From Casp-actino8 sp964614655 (GTDB taxonomy: Bacteria; Actinomycetota; Acidimicrobiia; Acidimicrobiales; Ilumatobacteraceae), in contig CAZTPF010000001.1 in assembly GCA_964614655.1 (NCBI GenBank), forward strand, positions 88,242-152,241: a DNA stretch of 64,000 bases, read 5' to 3'. Below the pieces are notes generated by a model. That model saw only the letters and a list, made by a program, of their open reading frames with translations. It was not told the origin of the DNA and ran no database searches. Positions 52,159 to 60,247 of the stretch are shown here, in pieces (position 1 is the stretch's first letter; each line of letters opens with the position of its first letter). The translations under genes and the position numbers were made by a program.

Positions 52159-53811
52159 ATGGGGGTTTGCCAGATGGGGGGAAACGTGATCTTCAGAAAC
52201 GCTGTCGATCCCGATCTCGCTCGCCTCTACCGAGACAACGGCTGGTGGGGGGACGTCACCCTCGCCGATCATGTTCGTCGACATGCCCAGGAACGTCCTG
52301 ACAAGATCGCCTACTGGTCCGAGTACGGCTCCCTGACCTGGGCCGAGCTTCACAGGGTGTCGAACCGAATCGCCAGTGTTCTCACGGATTCCCACCTCAC
52401 CGAAGGTGGACGCGTCGCCGTCTATTACCCCGACTCGGCCACGATCCACGCCGTGTTCCTCGGGATCGAAAAGGCCGGGCTCGTGACCGTCGGAATCGGT
52501 TCGAGGGCTGGACTGCGCGAAATCGCCCACATCTTGTCGGTGACAGGCGCAGACACGCTCGTCACCACGTCATTCGACTTTCGCGGACGTGACGCCGACC
52601 AACTGATCGCCGAACTCAAGGCCTACGACGTCGAACTCAAGCGTGTCGTACTCGTCGATCGCCTCGAGAGCCGGCCGGATGCTCCGATCATCGTCAACGG
52701 ACATGCCGAAGAAGGTTCGAGCGACTTCGAGCCTCAGCACCCCATCCGACCCGACGATTTGTTCCTGATCAACTCGACGTCGGGTACGACGAGCCTTCCC
52801 AAGTGCGTGCTCCACACTCAGAATCGTTGGATCTACTTTCATCAACTGGCCGAGCGAAACGGAAATCTCACACCGGACGACGTCTTCTTCGGTGCGATCC
52901 CCGCGCCTTTCGGCTTCGGATTGTGGACGGCCCACTTCTCGCCGATCATCCTCGGAAGTTCGACCCTGGTCACCGAAAAGTTCGACTCCTCAAAGGCGAT
53001 CCAGCAGATCGTCGACAAGAAGGTCTCGGTGCTCTGCTGCGTCAGTACGCAGTTCCTCATGCTTCTGAACGATCCGACGTTCGAAGCGGTCGACCTGTCG
53101 AGCCTTCGCGTGATGTACACCGGGGGCGAAGCGGTCCCGGCTGCTCGCGCCATGGACTTCGAAAATCGCTCGGGCTGCAAAGTCCTGCAGTTCTACGGAT
53201 CGAACGAAACCGGAGTTCTCTCCGGAACCCGGCTCACCGACACCGATCGAGTGCGATTCGAGACCGCGGGCTACGTCGAAGCCGACATGAACGTGCGTCT
53301 CTTCGACGAGTCCGGTCGCACGATCGTGACCGGATCCGGTCGCCCGGCATGCAAGGGTCCCGCCACCTGCATCGGCTATCTCGACGAAGAAGCGAACAGC
53401 CAGTTGTTCACCGACGACGGTTGGATGCTCATGGGAGACATCTGCTCGATCGACGACGACGGACTCTTGCGAGTGACCGGTCGAACCTCCGACATCATCA
53501 TCCGGGGCGGGAAAAACATCAGCGCCCCTCAGGTCGAGGACGAAGTTTCGTCTCACCCGGCAATCGCTTTGGCCGCGGCAGTCGCCAAACCTGATCCGGT
53601 TTTCGGTGAGCGAGTCTTCGTGTTCGTCGAGTTGGCCTCGGGGGCCGCACCGGTCACTCACGACCAGTTGAAGGAATTCCTCGTCGCGCGCGGCACCTCC
53701 GTGGAACTGATACCCGAAGGAATGGCCATCGTTCCCGAACTACCCCGCTCCAGCGGTGGCAAGTTGGCCAAGGGTGAGCTCCGCGAACTGGTGAAGAGCC
53801 AAGAGCTCTAG
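52159..53811 (+). CDS. AMP-forming acyl-CoA/aryl-CoA ligase 1
   Basis: About 550 residues from the ATG at 52159, which follows GGGGAG; ATGs at 52105, 52108 and 52174 share the frame. Adenylation motifs are STSGTTSLPKCV, the aromatic/acyl pocket segment IPAPFGFGLW, QFYGSNETG, and the C-terminal hinge DGLLRVTGRTSDIIIRGGKN followed by SGGKLAKGEL with the catalytic Lys. It activates a carboxylic acid to its CoA thioester. It is divergent from the importer operon and convergent with the dehydrogenase gene, 6 bases apart. Confidence 0.9.
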   Translation: MGVCQMGGNVIFRNAVDPDLARLYRDNGWWGDVTLADHVRRHAQERPDKIAYWSEYGSLTWAELHRVSNRIASVLTDSHLTEGGRVAVYYPDSATIHAVFLGIEKAGLVTVGIGSRAGLREIAHILSVTGADTLVTTSFDFRGRDADQLIAELKAYDVELKRVVLVDRLESRPDAPIIVNGHAEEGSSDFEPQHPIRPDDLFLINSTSGTTSLPKCVLHTQNRWIYFHQLAERNGNLTPDDVFFGAIPAPFGFGLWTAHFSPIILGSSTLVTEKFDSSKAIQQIVDKKVSVLCCVSTQFLMLLNDPTFEAVDLSSLRVMYTGGEAVPAARAMDFENRSGCKVLQFYGSNETGVLSGTRLTDTDRVRFETAGYVEADMNVRLFDESGRTIVTGSGRPACKGPATCIGYLDEEANSQLFTDDGWMLMGDICSIDDDGLLRVTGRTSDIIIRGGKNISAPQVEDEVSSHPAIALAAAVAKPDPVFGERVFVFVELASGAAPVTHDQLKEFLVARGTSVELIPEGMAIVPELPRSSGGKLAKGELRELVKSQEL

Positions 53812-53817
53812 GCACCG

Positions 53818-54777
53818 TCAGGTCAGTACGCGGAGAACTCGATCGTCGAGCCAGGCCTCGATGTCTTCGACGATCTCTTCGTAGAACTGTCGATACAGAC
53901 CGTCCGTCACGTATCCGATGTGCGGTGTGAGAACGACCCGGGGGTGTTCACGGGCAAGACGCCGCAGAGGATGGCCCACGTCCAAGGGCTCGTCGTCGAA
54001 CACGTCGAGGCCCGCGCCACCGATACGACCCGACTCGAGGGCGTCCACCAGTGCATCCGTGTCGACGATCGGTCCCCTCGAAGTGTTCACGAGGATCGCT
54101 TCCGTCTTCATCATCTCGAACTCGGGTACCGAGACCGTGTTCCGAGAACGTTCGGAGAGAACCAGATGAACGGACACCACGTCGGAAGTGGTGAAGAGTT
54201 CTTCTCTCGACACGGCACGTACTCCCCGACTCGCCGCAACATCGGCGTCCAGGTTCTGACTCCATGCCACGACGTTCATGCCGAGAGCTCGACTCACCTC
54301 AGCGACTTCGGTACCGATTCGGCCGAGTCCGACCAGTCCGAGAGTCTTCCCTCGTAGTTCGACCCCGAGCTGCGTCTGCCAACCGCCGTCCGACACCGAT
54401 CGGGCTTCCCAGACGAGGGATCGGGCCACTCCGAGAATCAGGGCGATAGTGAGCTCCGAGGTCGGAGAGACGTAGCCCCCTGTCCCGCACACGAACACCC
54501 CTTTTTCGTTCGCATGTTCGATGTCGATCGCGGCATTCGACATCCCGGTCGTGACGATCATCTCCAGCCTCGGAAGCCGATCGATCACCGATGCGGAGAG
54601 TCGAGTGCGCTCTCTCATCGCCACCACGATCTGAGCGTCCTGCAGCCGATCGACGAGGACGTTCTCGTCCGAGACGTGCTCGGTCATCACGTCGACCGTC
54701 GCCGATTCGCAAACCTTCGTCCAGTCGGCCAGATCGAGAGCGACGTTCTGATAATCGTCGAGAATCACGATTCTCAT
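53818..54777 (-). CDS. D-2-hydroxyacid dehydrogenase (NAD-dependent)
   Basis: 319 residues from the ATG at 54777. The nucleotide-binding motif is GLVGLGRIGTEVA near residue 150. Catalytic residues are in NTSRGPIVD (Arg), GLDVFDDEPL (Glu/Asp) and LTPHIGYVT (His). This is the formate/phosphoglycerate dehydrogenase family. It probably interconverts a 2-hydroxyacid and a 2-oxoacid in the cluster. It follows the zinc alcohol dehydrogenase gene by 23 bases on the same strand. Confidence 0.9.
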   Translation of the reverse strand: MRIVILDDYQNVALDLADWTKVCESATVDVMTEHVSDENVLVDRLQDAQIVVAMRERTRLSASVIDRLPRLEMIVTTGMSNAAIDIEHANEKGVFVCGTGGYVSPTSELTIALILGVARSLVWEARSVSDGGWQTQLGVELRGKTLGLVGLGRIGTEVAEVSRALGMNVVAWSQNLDADVAASRGVRAVSREELFTTSDVVSVHLVLSERSRNTVSVPEFEMMKTEAILVNTSRGPIVDTDALVDALESGRIGGAGLDVFDDEPLDVGHPLRRLAREHPRVVLTPHIGYVTDGLYRQFYEEIVEDIEAWLDDRVLRVLT

Positions 54778-54800
54778 ACGGCTCGTCCGATCGACCCGAT

Positions 54801-55595
54801 TCAACTCACGACGTCGATTCCGACGTACATCCGCTCGGGAGGAGCCGACGACAATGCCTCCAGTGCATCGGCCGCCTGATCGAGTGAGTAGACGTGAGTC
54901 CGGAGTTCGCACAGCCGTCTGTCTCCGGCAAGGTAGGACAGAGCCTGCTCGTAGGCGTCGAACGACGCCGACCTCACACCGATCATGTTCACACCCTTCA
55001 GGACTGCGCTATCCACGTCGAGTGCTGCCCGACGACCTCCCTTGAGCCCGGCGAGAACGATCGTCCCCTGATCGCGCACCAATCGAACTGCGGTCTCGAT
55101 CGGCTCGACGGCNNNNNNNNNNNNNNNNNNNNNNNNNNNNNNNNNNNNNNNNNNNNNNNNNNNNNNNNNNNNNNNNNNNNNNNNNNNNNNNNNNNNNNNN
55201 NNNNNNNNNNNNTCGGTCGTCGGAATGAATCCATGGGAGAACGGACGAATCGGCCATCCCGCACACGACACGTACCGCCCGTTCAAACAGAGATCGCACC
55301 GCCCACACGGAATGTTTGGTTCGACGGCCACCCGATCCCCAACGACGAGTCCCTGACTCGACAGCCCGTCGGACAGTCGCTCGATCCTTCCGATGATCTC
55401 GTGACCGGGAATGAGAGGTCGATCACCCCACATCGAACCGGTGAAGTGCCCCGAGAACTGCTCGGCGTCGGTTCCGCACAAGCCGCATGACTCCACTGCC
55501 AACAACGCCCAATGATCATGGGCCGATGAATGTCGAATGTCTTGGAACTCGAGTCGTCCCGGTCCGACGAGCACTGCAGCGCGGGACGTGCTCAT
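54801..55595 (-). CDS. Zinc-dependent alcohol dehydrogenase (MDR family), with assembly gap
   Basis: The catalytic zinc Cys is in CGLCGTDAEQFSG, followed by PGHEIIGRI. The structural zinc loop CGRCDLCLNGRYVSC is present. A gap at 55113-55212 removes most of the NAD-binding domain; about 265 residues remain against a usual 340, so the missing piece is larger than the placeholder. The ATG at 55595 lies 1 base after the amidohydrolase stop. It should oxidise an alcohol or polyol intermediate. Confidence 0.88.
   Translation of the reverse strand: MSTSRAAVLVGPGRLEFQDIRHSSAHDHWALLAVESCGLCGTDAEQFSGHFTGSMWGDRPLIPGHEIIGRIERLSDGLSSQGLVVGDRVAVEPNIPCGRCDLCLNGRYVSCAGWPIRPFSHGFIPTTXXXXXXXXXXXXXXXXXXXXXXXXXXXXXXXXXXAVEPIETAVRLVRDQGTIVLAGLKGGRRAALDVDSAVLKGVNMIGVRSASFDAYEQALSYLAGDRRLCELRTHVYSLDQAADALEALSSAPPERMYVGIDVVS
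55113..55212. other. Assembly gap (100 N) inside the zinc dehydrogenase gene
   Basis: Exactly 100 N of placeholder, removing most of the nucleotide-binding domain. Confidence 0.99.
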
Positions 55596-55596
55596 G

Positions 55597-56850
55597 TCAG
55601 AAGCTCGAGGGGTCGTCGATGACCGACTGGGGGACGTCGAGGCCGTACAGCTCGGCAGCGTTGCGCCAAGTGACACGTTCGATCACGTCGGATGGAAGAT
55701 GTCCGATCTCCTGGTGGACGATTCGCTGAGTGTTCGGCCATGTGGAGTCACAATGCGGATAGTCGGACTCGAGCAGAACGTTCTCGACTCCGATTCGGTC
55801 GAGCTGTACGAACGCCGAGGGATCCTCGACTGCACAGAACCAGAAGTTTCTTTTCAGAACTTCGGCCGGAGTCAGTTCGCCCTTCCACGTCCCGTACATC
55901 GAGTGGTACGACAGCATGTGATCGAGTCGATCCATCAATCCGGCGACCCAACCGATTCCGCCTTCCGACAGGCAGATCTTCAGGTCGGGATACTTGACGG
56001 GATACATCGAATACAGCCAGTCGACGGCGGCATGCATGGCATAGGCGAAGAACAGAACGCCAACGACATCGGGGGGTGCGTCGTCGCACGTCGCCGGCGA
56101 CTGACCCGACGACCCGATGTGCAGATTGATGACCGTGCCGGTCTCGGCGCAGGCCGCGATGAAGGGTTCCCAATGCCCGGAGTGAATCGACGGCAAGCCG
56201 AGTTTGTCGGGGGCCTCCGAGAAGGTGATCGCCTTGAAGCCGCGCTCGGCGTTCCGACGAACCAGGTCGGCCGCAACGTGAGGATCGGCCAACCACGGAA
56301 TCTGACACGGAATCATGCGCCCGGGATGCCTCCCGGCCCATTCGTCGAGATGCCAATCGTTCCAGGCATCGACCGCCGCCCGAGCAAGTTCCGGGTCGAC
56401 GCCGAGCTGGAGGCGTTGACCGGCGAACCCCGGCAGAAACGACGGGAAGTTGACCGACGCAAAGACGCCGTTGAGGTTCATATCGGCGATGCGCGCATCG
56501 ATGTCCCAGGCCCCGCGGCGCATCTCGGAAAAGCGCGCCGGCTCGAACGAGTACTCCTCGACCGGACGGCCGACCACAGCGTTGAAACCGACGTTCGGAA
56601 TCTCGCGTCCGTCGTACATCCAGATTTCCTGGCCATCCTTCTCGACGACGTGAGGAACACGATCGCCGAACTTCGACGCCATCCGGCCTTCGAACGTATG
56701 GGGAGGCTCCACGATGTGGTCGTCAGCCGAAATGATCAGGTAGCGACGTTCGGCTCGATCGGGTTCGGGAAGGAAGGTGACCTTCTTGGCCTCGCCCGTC
56801 GAGGCCTTTGTGAAGGCCAGATCGGACTGCAGATCTTCAAGACTCTTCAT
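55597..56850 (-). CDS. Amidohydrolase-2 (ACMSD-type) metal-dependent hydrolase/decarboxylase A
   Basis: 417 residues. TIM-barrel amidohydrolase of the ACMSD subfamily: SADDHIVEPP replaces the usual H-x-H with D-x-H-x-x-E. A second His is in INLHIGSSGQ, and the metal Asp with a following His is in LLESDYPHCDSTWP. Known members are non-oxidative decarboxylases of aromatic or muconate-type acids and a few hydrolases. It resembles the protein at 59011-60234 in many segments, including LGLPSIHSGHWEPF. It lies between the dehydrogenase and aldolase genes, all on the minus strand. Confidence 0.88.
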   Translation of the reverse strand: MKSLEDLQSDLAFTKASTGEAKKVTFLPEPDRAERRYLIISADDHIVEPPHTFEGRMASKFGDRVPHVVEKDGQEIWMYDGREIPNVGFNAVVGRPVEEYSFEPARFSEMRRGAWDIDARIADMNLNGVFASVNFPSFLPGFAGQRLQLGVDPELARAAVDAWNDWHLDEWAGRHPGRMIPCQIPWLADPHVAADLVRRNAERGFKAITFSEAPDKLGLPSIHSGHWEPFIAACAETGTVINLHIGSSGQSPATCDDAPPDVVGVLFFAYAMHAAVDWLYSMYPVKYPDLKICLSEGGIGWVAGLMDRLDHMLSYHSMYGTWKGELTPAEVLKRNFWFCAVEDPSAFVQLDRIGVENVLLESDYPHCDSTWPNTQRIVHQEIGHLPSDVIERVTWRNAAELYGLDVPQSVIDDPSSF

Positions 56851-56859
56851 GACTGCTCC

Positions 56860-57654
56860 TTACGTCAGAACTTCGGGCTCGTCGCGGACGAGTTGACGAA
56901 CCAATCCACTCCAGTACACGTCGGCTCCCCGCTCGAGAAGCGACGTCTTCATTCCAGCGACGAGATGGGGATTGAGGCTCTCGAGTTCGACTCCGATCTT
57001 CATCAGGTCGACGGTGGTCCGCGCGACTCTCTCGAGGGAAGCGGACAAGTAGGTGGCTCGTTCGACAGTGTCGGCGATGACGATGACCCCATGACTCTTC
57101 AAGATCACGATGTTGGCCGAACCGATTCGTCGGGCCAGATCTTTTCCCAGGTCGGCAGTGTCGATTTCACCGGTGTACTCGTCGACGAGGGCTATGTCGC
57201 CGGCGTACATCGACGCGGTCTGATGAACGATCTGTGGCAGTTCGCCCATACAGGCCAGAAGACTCGTGTAGTAGGGATGGTTGTGCACGACCACTCGCGC
57301 GTCGGGTCGCACGCGGTGTAGCTCGGTGTGGATGTGGAACGCAGGTGTGACATCCCACTTCCCGTTGATGACGTTGCCGTTCTCGTCGACTTCGCAGATG
57401 TCGCCCGCCGTGAGTTCGCGCCACCAGAGCCCCCACGGGTTGATCAACATCGAGCTCGTGCCCGGACGCTGCCAGGTGATGTGCCCGGCGAGGTTCTCGG
57501 CGAAACCTTCTCGAGCCAACCAGCGAAACGAGATGGCGAGGGCCTGAGCGTCGGTCAGATCGAGCCCGATACCCGGTGTGATCGAGGGCGACCAGGTCGC
57601 GTATCCACCTTCACGCGGTGCATCTGGTGAGTGAACCTTCGTTTCCGCCACCAT
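56860..57654 (-). CDS. Class II aldolase/adducin-family protein
   Basis: 264 residues from the ATG at 57654. The zinc site is visible: VVVHNHPYYTS (two His) and ILKSHGVIV (third His), with a likely catalytic Glu in AFHIHTELHRV. N-terminal ENLAGHITWQRPG fits the phosphate- or carboxylate-binding loop. The family includes fuculose-phosphate aldolase, ribulose-phosphate epimerases and aromatic acid decarboxylases. With no sugar kinase nearby, an aldolase or decarboxylase acting on an organic acid is likely. A motif copy lies 70 bases upstream. Confidence 0.88.
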   Translation of the reverse strand: MVAETKVHSPDAPREGGYATWSPSITPGIGLDLTDAQALAISFRWLAREGFAENLAGHITWQRPGTSSMLINPWGLWWRELTAGDICEVDENGNVINGKWDVTPAFHIHTELHRVRPDARVVVHNHPYYTSLLACMGELPQIVHQTASMYAGDIALVDEYTGEIDTADLGKDLARRIGSANIVILKSHGVIVIADTVERATYLSASLERVARTTVDLMKIGVELESLNPHLVAGMKTSLLERGADVYWSGLVRQLVRDEPEVLT

Positions 57655-57723
57655 GACTCGTCCCCCCGAACGGCTCGGTCGTCGACGGCGTTCGTGAGAA
57701 ACCCGTCCTTCGACATCATGGCC

Positions 57724-57739
57724 TAATCCTTTAGAAGAT
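57724..57739. promoter_or_regulatory. Shared semi-palindromic motif, copy 2
   Basis: TAATCCTTTAGAAGAT, one base different from the copy at 52089-52104. It sits between the CoA-transferase stop (57740) and the aldolase start (57654), in the same orientation relative to the minus-strand gene and at a similar distance (about 70 against 61 bases). It suggests a promoter and shared regulator for the aldolase-amidohydrolase-dehydrogenase unit. Confidence 0.45.
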
Positions 57740-59014
57740 TCAAGACATTCGTGGGATTGCCCCGGCGTCCTCCAACGCTCTGACCTGCTCCTGGTCGTAA
57801 CCCAAGAATTCGGCCAGGATCCGACCGGTGTCCTGCCCATGCCGGGGTGCCCGACGCGGTTCGGGCAACCTGTCCCCGTCGAGTCTGACCGGCACCTCGA
57901 GCTGGTCGGCCCCGAGATCCGCCGCCGGCAACCAGGTGAACCGAGACCTGAACTGAGGATCGCTCGACAGTTGGTCGTGCGAGTTGGCCGGAACGATGGG
58001 CACGTTGTGGCGTTCGGACACCTCCAGCCACTCGCTCGTCGGTCGTGACGCGAAGAGGAGGCGGAGTTCGGCCTTCAGTTCCCGATTCCCGACCGCATGA
58101 TCGCCGAGTTCGGCCCCCGGCCACCGCTCGAACAGATCGAGGCGTCCCACCGCCTCGCAGAAGTTGCGCCAGAACTTCCGTTCACTCGCCATGAAGAGCA
58201 CATGACCGTCGGTCGTCTCGTAGAACTGGTACCGGACCGCACCCCGCAAACCGGCGAGTCCTGGAGCACGCCGTCGACCTTCGTCGGCAGCCACTCCCGA
58301 CACTTCGTCGATCGGGCGCCGGTATGCCTGCTCGGTCTCGATGCGGTACCAGTCGAAATAGGCAGCCGCATCGGATTGCGAAATCTCGATGAACGCTGGT
58401 GAGCCGGAGGTTCGGGCCCGCAGCACTGCAGCCAGCACCGTCGTCACCGCCAGAACTGGTCCGAAGGTCATGCCTACGTTCACCTGATCGGGTATTTCGA
58501 GAGAGCCGTCGTCCTCCACGTCGGGACGAACCACGCCGCACCAGGCGTCGAAACCAACACCGTGGCTGGGAAACCTCTCGTACGGGCTTCCGGTCCCGAA
58601 TCCGGAGATCGAACACACGACGATTCGGGGGTTGAGTTCGACCAGACGTTCGAAGGTCAGACCCTTCTTCTCCAGGAATCGAGGTCGCATACCTTCGATC
58701 ACCACATCGGCGCGTCGTACGAGTTCTTCGAACACCTCGATCGCCTCGGGGGTCGAGAGATCGAGGGCCATCGACTCCTTCGAACGATTCACGTGCAGAT
58801 GGAAGAGCGAGTTCGACTCCACCTCGCCATCCGTCCGTTGCTCGTGGACGATCGGCCACGTGACCCGTCGGATGTCGTCACCACCGAGTGACTCGACCTT
58901 GATCACGCGCGCTCCGAAATCGGCCAACAAGCCGCCGGCCAGTCCCGGGCCGAGAATCGAACAATCCAGTACGAGTAGCCCGTCGAGCAGCTGATTCGAG
59001 GCGGCAGGCCTCAT
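57740..59014 (-). CDS. CaiB/BaiF-family (class III) CoA-transferase
   Basis: 424 residues from the ATG at 59014. Family features: VLDCSILGPGLAGGLLADFG and ARVIKVE at the N-terminus, DLSTPEAIEVFEELVRRADV, then GFGTGSPYERFPSHGVGFD, whose last Asp is the expected catalytic residue. It moves CoA between a thioester and a free acid without ATP. It overlaps the upstream amidohydrolase stop by 4 bases (ATGA). Confidence 0.92.
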   Translation of the reverse strand: MRPAASNQLLDGLLVLDCSILGPGLAGGLLADFGARVIKVESLGGDDIRRVTWPIVHEQRTDGEVESNSLFHLHVNRSKESMALDLSTPEAIEVFEELVRRADVVIEGMRPRFLEKKGLTFERLVELNPRIVVCSISGFGTGSPYERFPSHGVGFDAWCGVVRPDVEDDGSLEIPDQVNVGMTFGPVLAVTTVLAAVLRARTSGSPAFIEISQSDAAAYFDWYRIETEQAYRRPIDEVSGVAADEGRRRAPGLAGLRGAVRYQFYETTDGHVLFMASERKFWRNFCEAVGRLDLFERWPGAELGDHAVGNRELKAELRLLFASRPTSEWLEVSERHNVPIVPANSHDQLSSDPQFRSRFTWLPAADLGADQLEVPVRLDGDRLPEPRRAPRHGQDTGRILAEFLGYDQEQVRALEDAGAIPRMS

Positions 59015-60234
59015 CGAGAGCCCGTCCACAACCCCTCGTCGCTCAGACCGAGCATTCGGATCGCATTGCCCCGTAACAGCTTCCATCTGAGATCGGGGCT
59101 CAAGAACGACGTTTGCTCGTCGAAGATCTTGCGGCTGTGCGGCCAGGTCGAATCGGTGTGTGGGTAGTCGGTTTCGAAGGTGACGGTATCCACGCCGATC
59201 TTGTCGAGGTTCTCGACTCCGTGCGGATCACGGAAGAAGCAGCCGAAGATGTTCGACTTCCAGAAGCGCGACGGTGGCTCGGTGATGGTGTCGGCCACTC
59301 CTCCCCACGCCCGGTGCTGCTCCCACACGTCGTCGGCCCGTTCGAGGATGTAGGGAACCCAACCGATCTGTCCTTCGCTATACGCGATCTTCAGGGACGG
59401 GAAGCGTACGAACACCCCCGAGAACATGAAGTCGGTGACCGAACTCATCGCGTTGCCGAAGCTGAGTGTTGCGGCAACGGCCGGCGGGGCATCGGCCGAC
59501 GTCGAGGGCATCTGACTCGACGATCCGATGTGCATGCACACGACGGTTCCCGTTTCTTCACAGGCCTGGAAGAACGGATCCCAGTAGCCGGTGTGGATCG
59601 ACGGCAGTCCGAGCTTGGCCGGAATCTCGCTGAAAGCCACGGCATGGCAACCAGCAGCAGCGTTGTGCCGAACCACACTGGCGGCGAGTTCGGCGTCCCA
59701 GAGAGGCACGATCCCGAGGGGAACCAGCCGTCCGCCCGCACTGCCACACCATTCCTCGATCATCCAACGGTTGTAGGCCTCGACGCAGGAGAGAGCGAGG
59801 TCCTTGTCCTTCGCCTCGGCGAACGTCTGGCCGCAGAATCTTGGAAAGGTCGGAAAACACAACGATGTCTGCACGCCGTCGGCGTCCATGTCGGCCAAAC
59901 GTTCGACCGGATCGAAACAGCCCGGTCTCATCTCGTCGTAAGTGATTGGCGACAACGTCATGTCGTCACGGTCGAAGCCGACGGCTGCGATATGGCGCTT
60001 GAGCGGGAAGACCAGGTCTTCGTAGAGCCAGACATCGCACTCTGGCCCGTCTCCGGACCAGTCGATCTCGTAGGTGGTGCCTCCTCGGTAGACCATCCCA
60101 CCCATGCGGCGTCGCTCGACGCGGGGATACACACCAGAGGCCTTCGCCGACTCAGGGAGCCAGGTTTCGAACAGATGCGCCGGCTCGATCACGTGATCGT
60201 CGACGGAGATGATCATGTCATCGAATTGGCTCAT
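59011..60234 (-). CDS. Amidohydrolase-2 (ACMSD-type) metal-dependent hydrolase/decarboxylase B
   Basis: 407 residues from the ATG at 60234. It shares with protein A (55597-56850) the motifs SVDDHVIEPAH, LGLPSIHTGYWDPF, MHIGSSSQMPST and FETDYPHTDSTWP, so both are paralogues with the same metal site. A Trp/Tyr-rich insertion near residues 45-75 differs between the two and may set specificity. It is second in the ligase-amidohydrolase-CoA-transferase unit, starting 13 bases after the ligase stop. Confidence 0.88.
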   Translation of the reverse strand: MSQFDDMIISVDDHVIEPAHLFETWLPESAKASGVYPRVERRRMGGMVYRGGTTYEIDWSGDGPECDVWLYEDLVFPLKRHIAAVGFDRDDMTLSPITYDEMRPGCFDPVERLADMDADGVQTSLCFPTFPRFCGQTFAEAKDKDLALSCVEAYNRWMIEEWCGSAGGRLVPLGIVPLWDAELAASVVRHNAAAGCHAVAFSEIPAKLGLPSIHTGYWDPFFQACEETGTVVCMHIGSSSQMPSTSADAPPAVAATLSFGNAMSSVTDFMFSGVFVRFPSLKIAYSEGQIGWVPYILERADDVWEQHRAWGGVADTITEPPSRFWKSNIFGCFFRDPHGVENLDKIGVDTVTFETDYPHTDSTWPHSRKIFDEQTSFLSPDLRWKLLRGNAIRMLGLSDEGLWTGSR

Positions 60235-60247
60235 GTCGTTCAACCTC

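Noticed and set aside
55537..57321. 594-codon plus-strand frame opposite the amidohydrolase and aldolase genes
   Set aside because: It covers two real minus-strand genes plus their junction and has no domain of its own.
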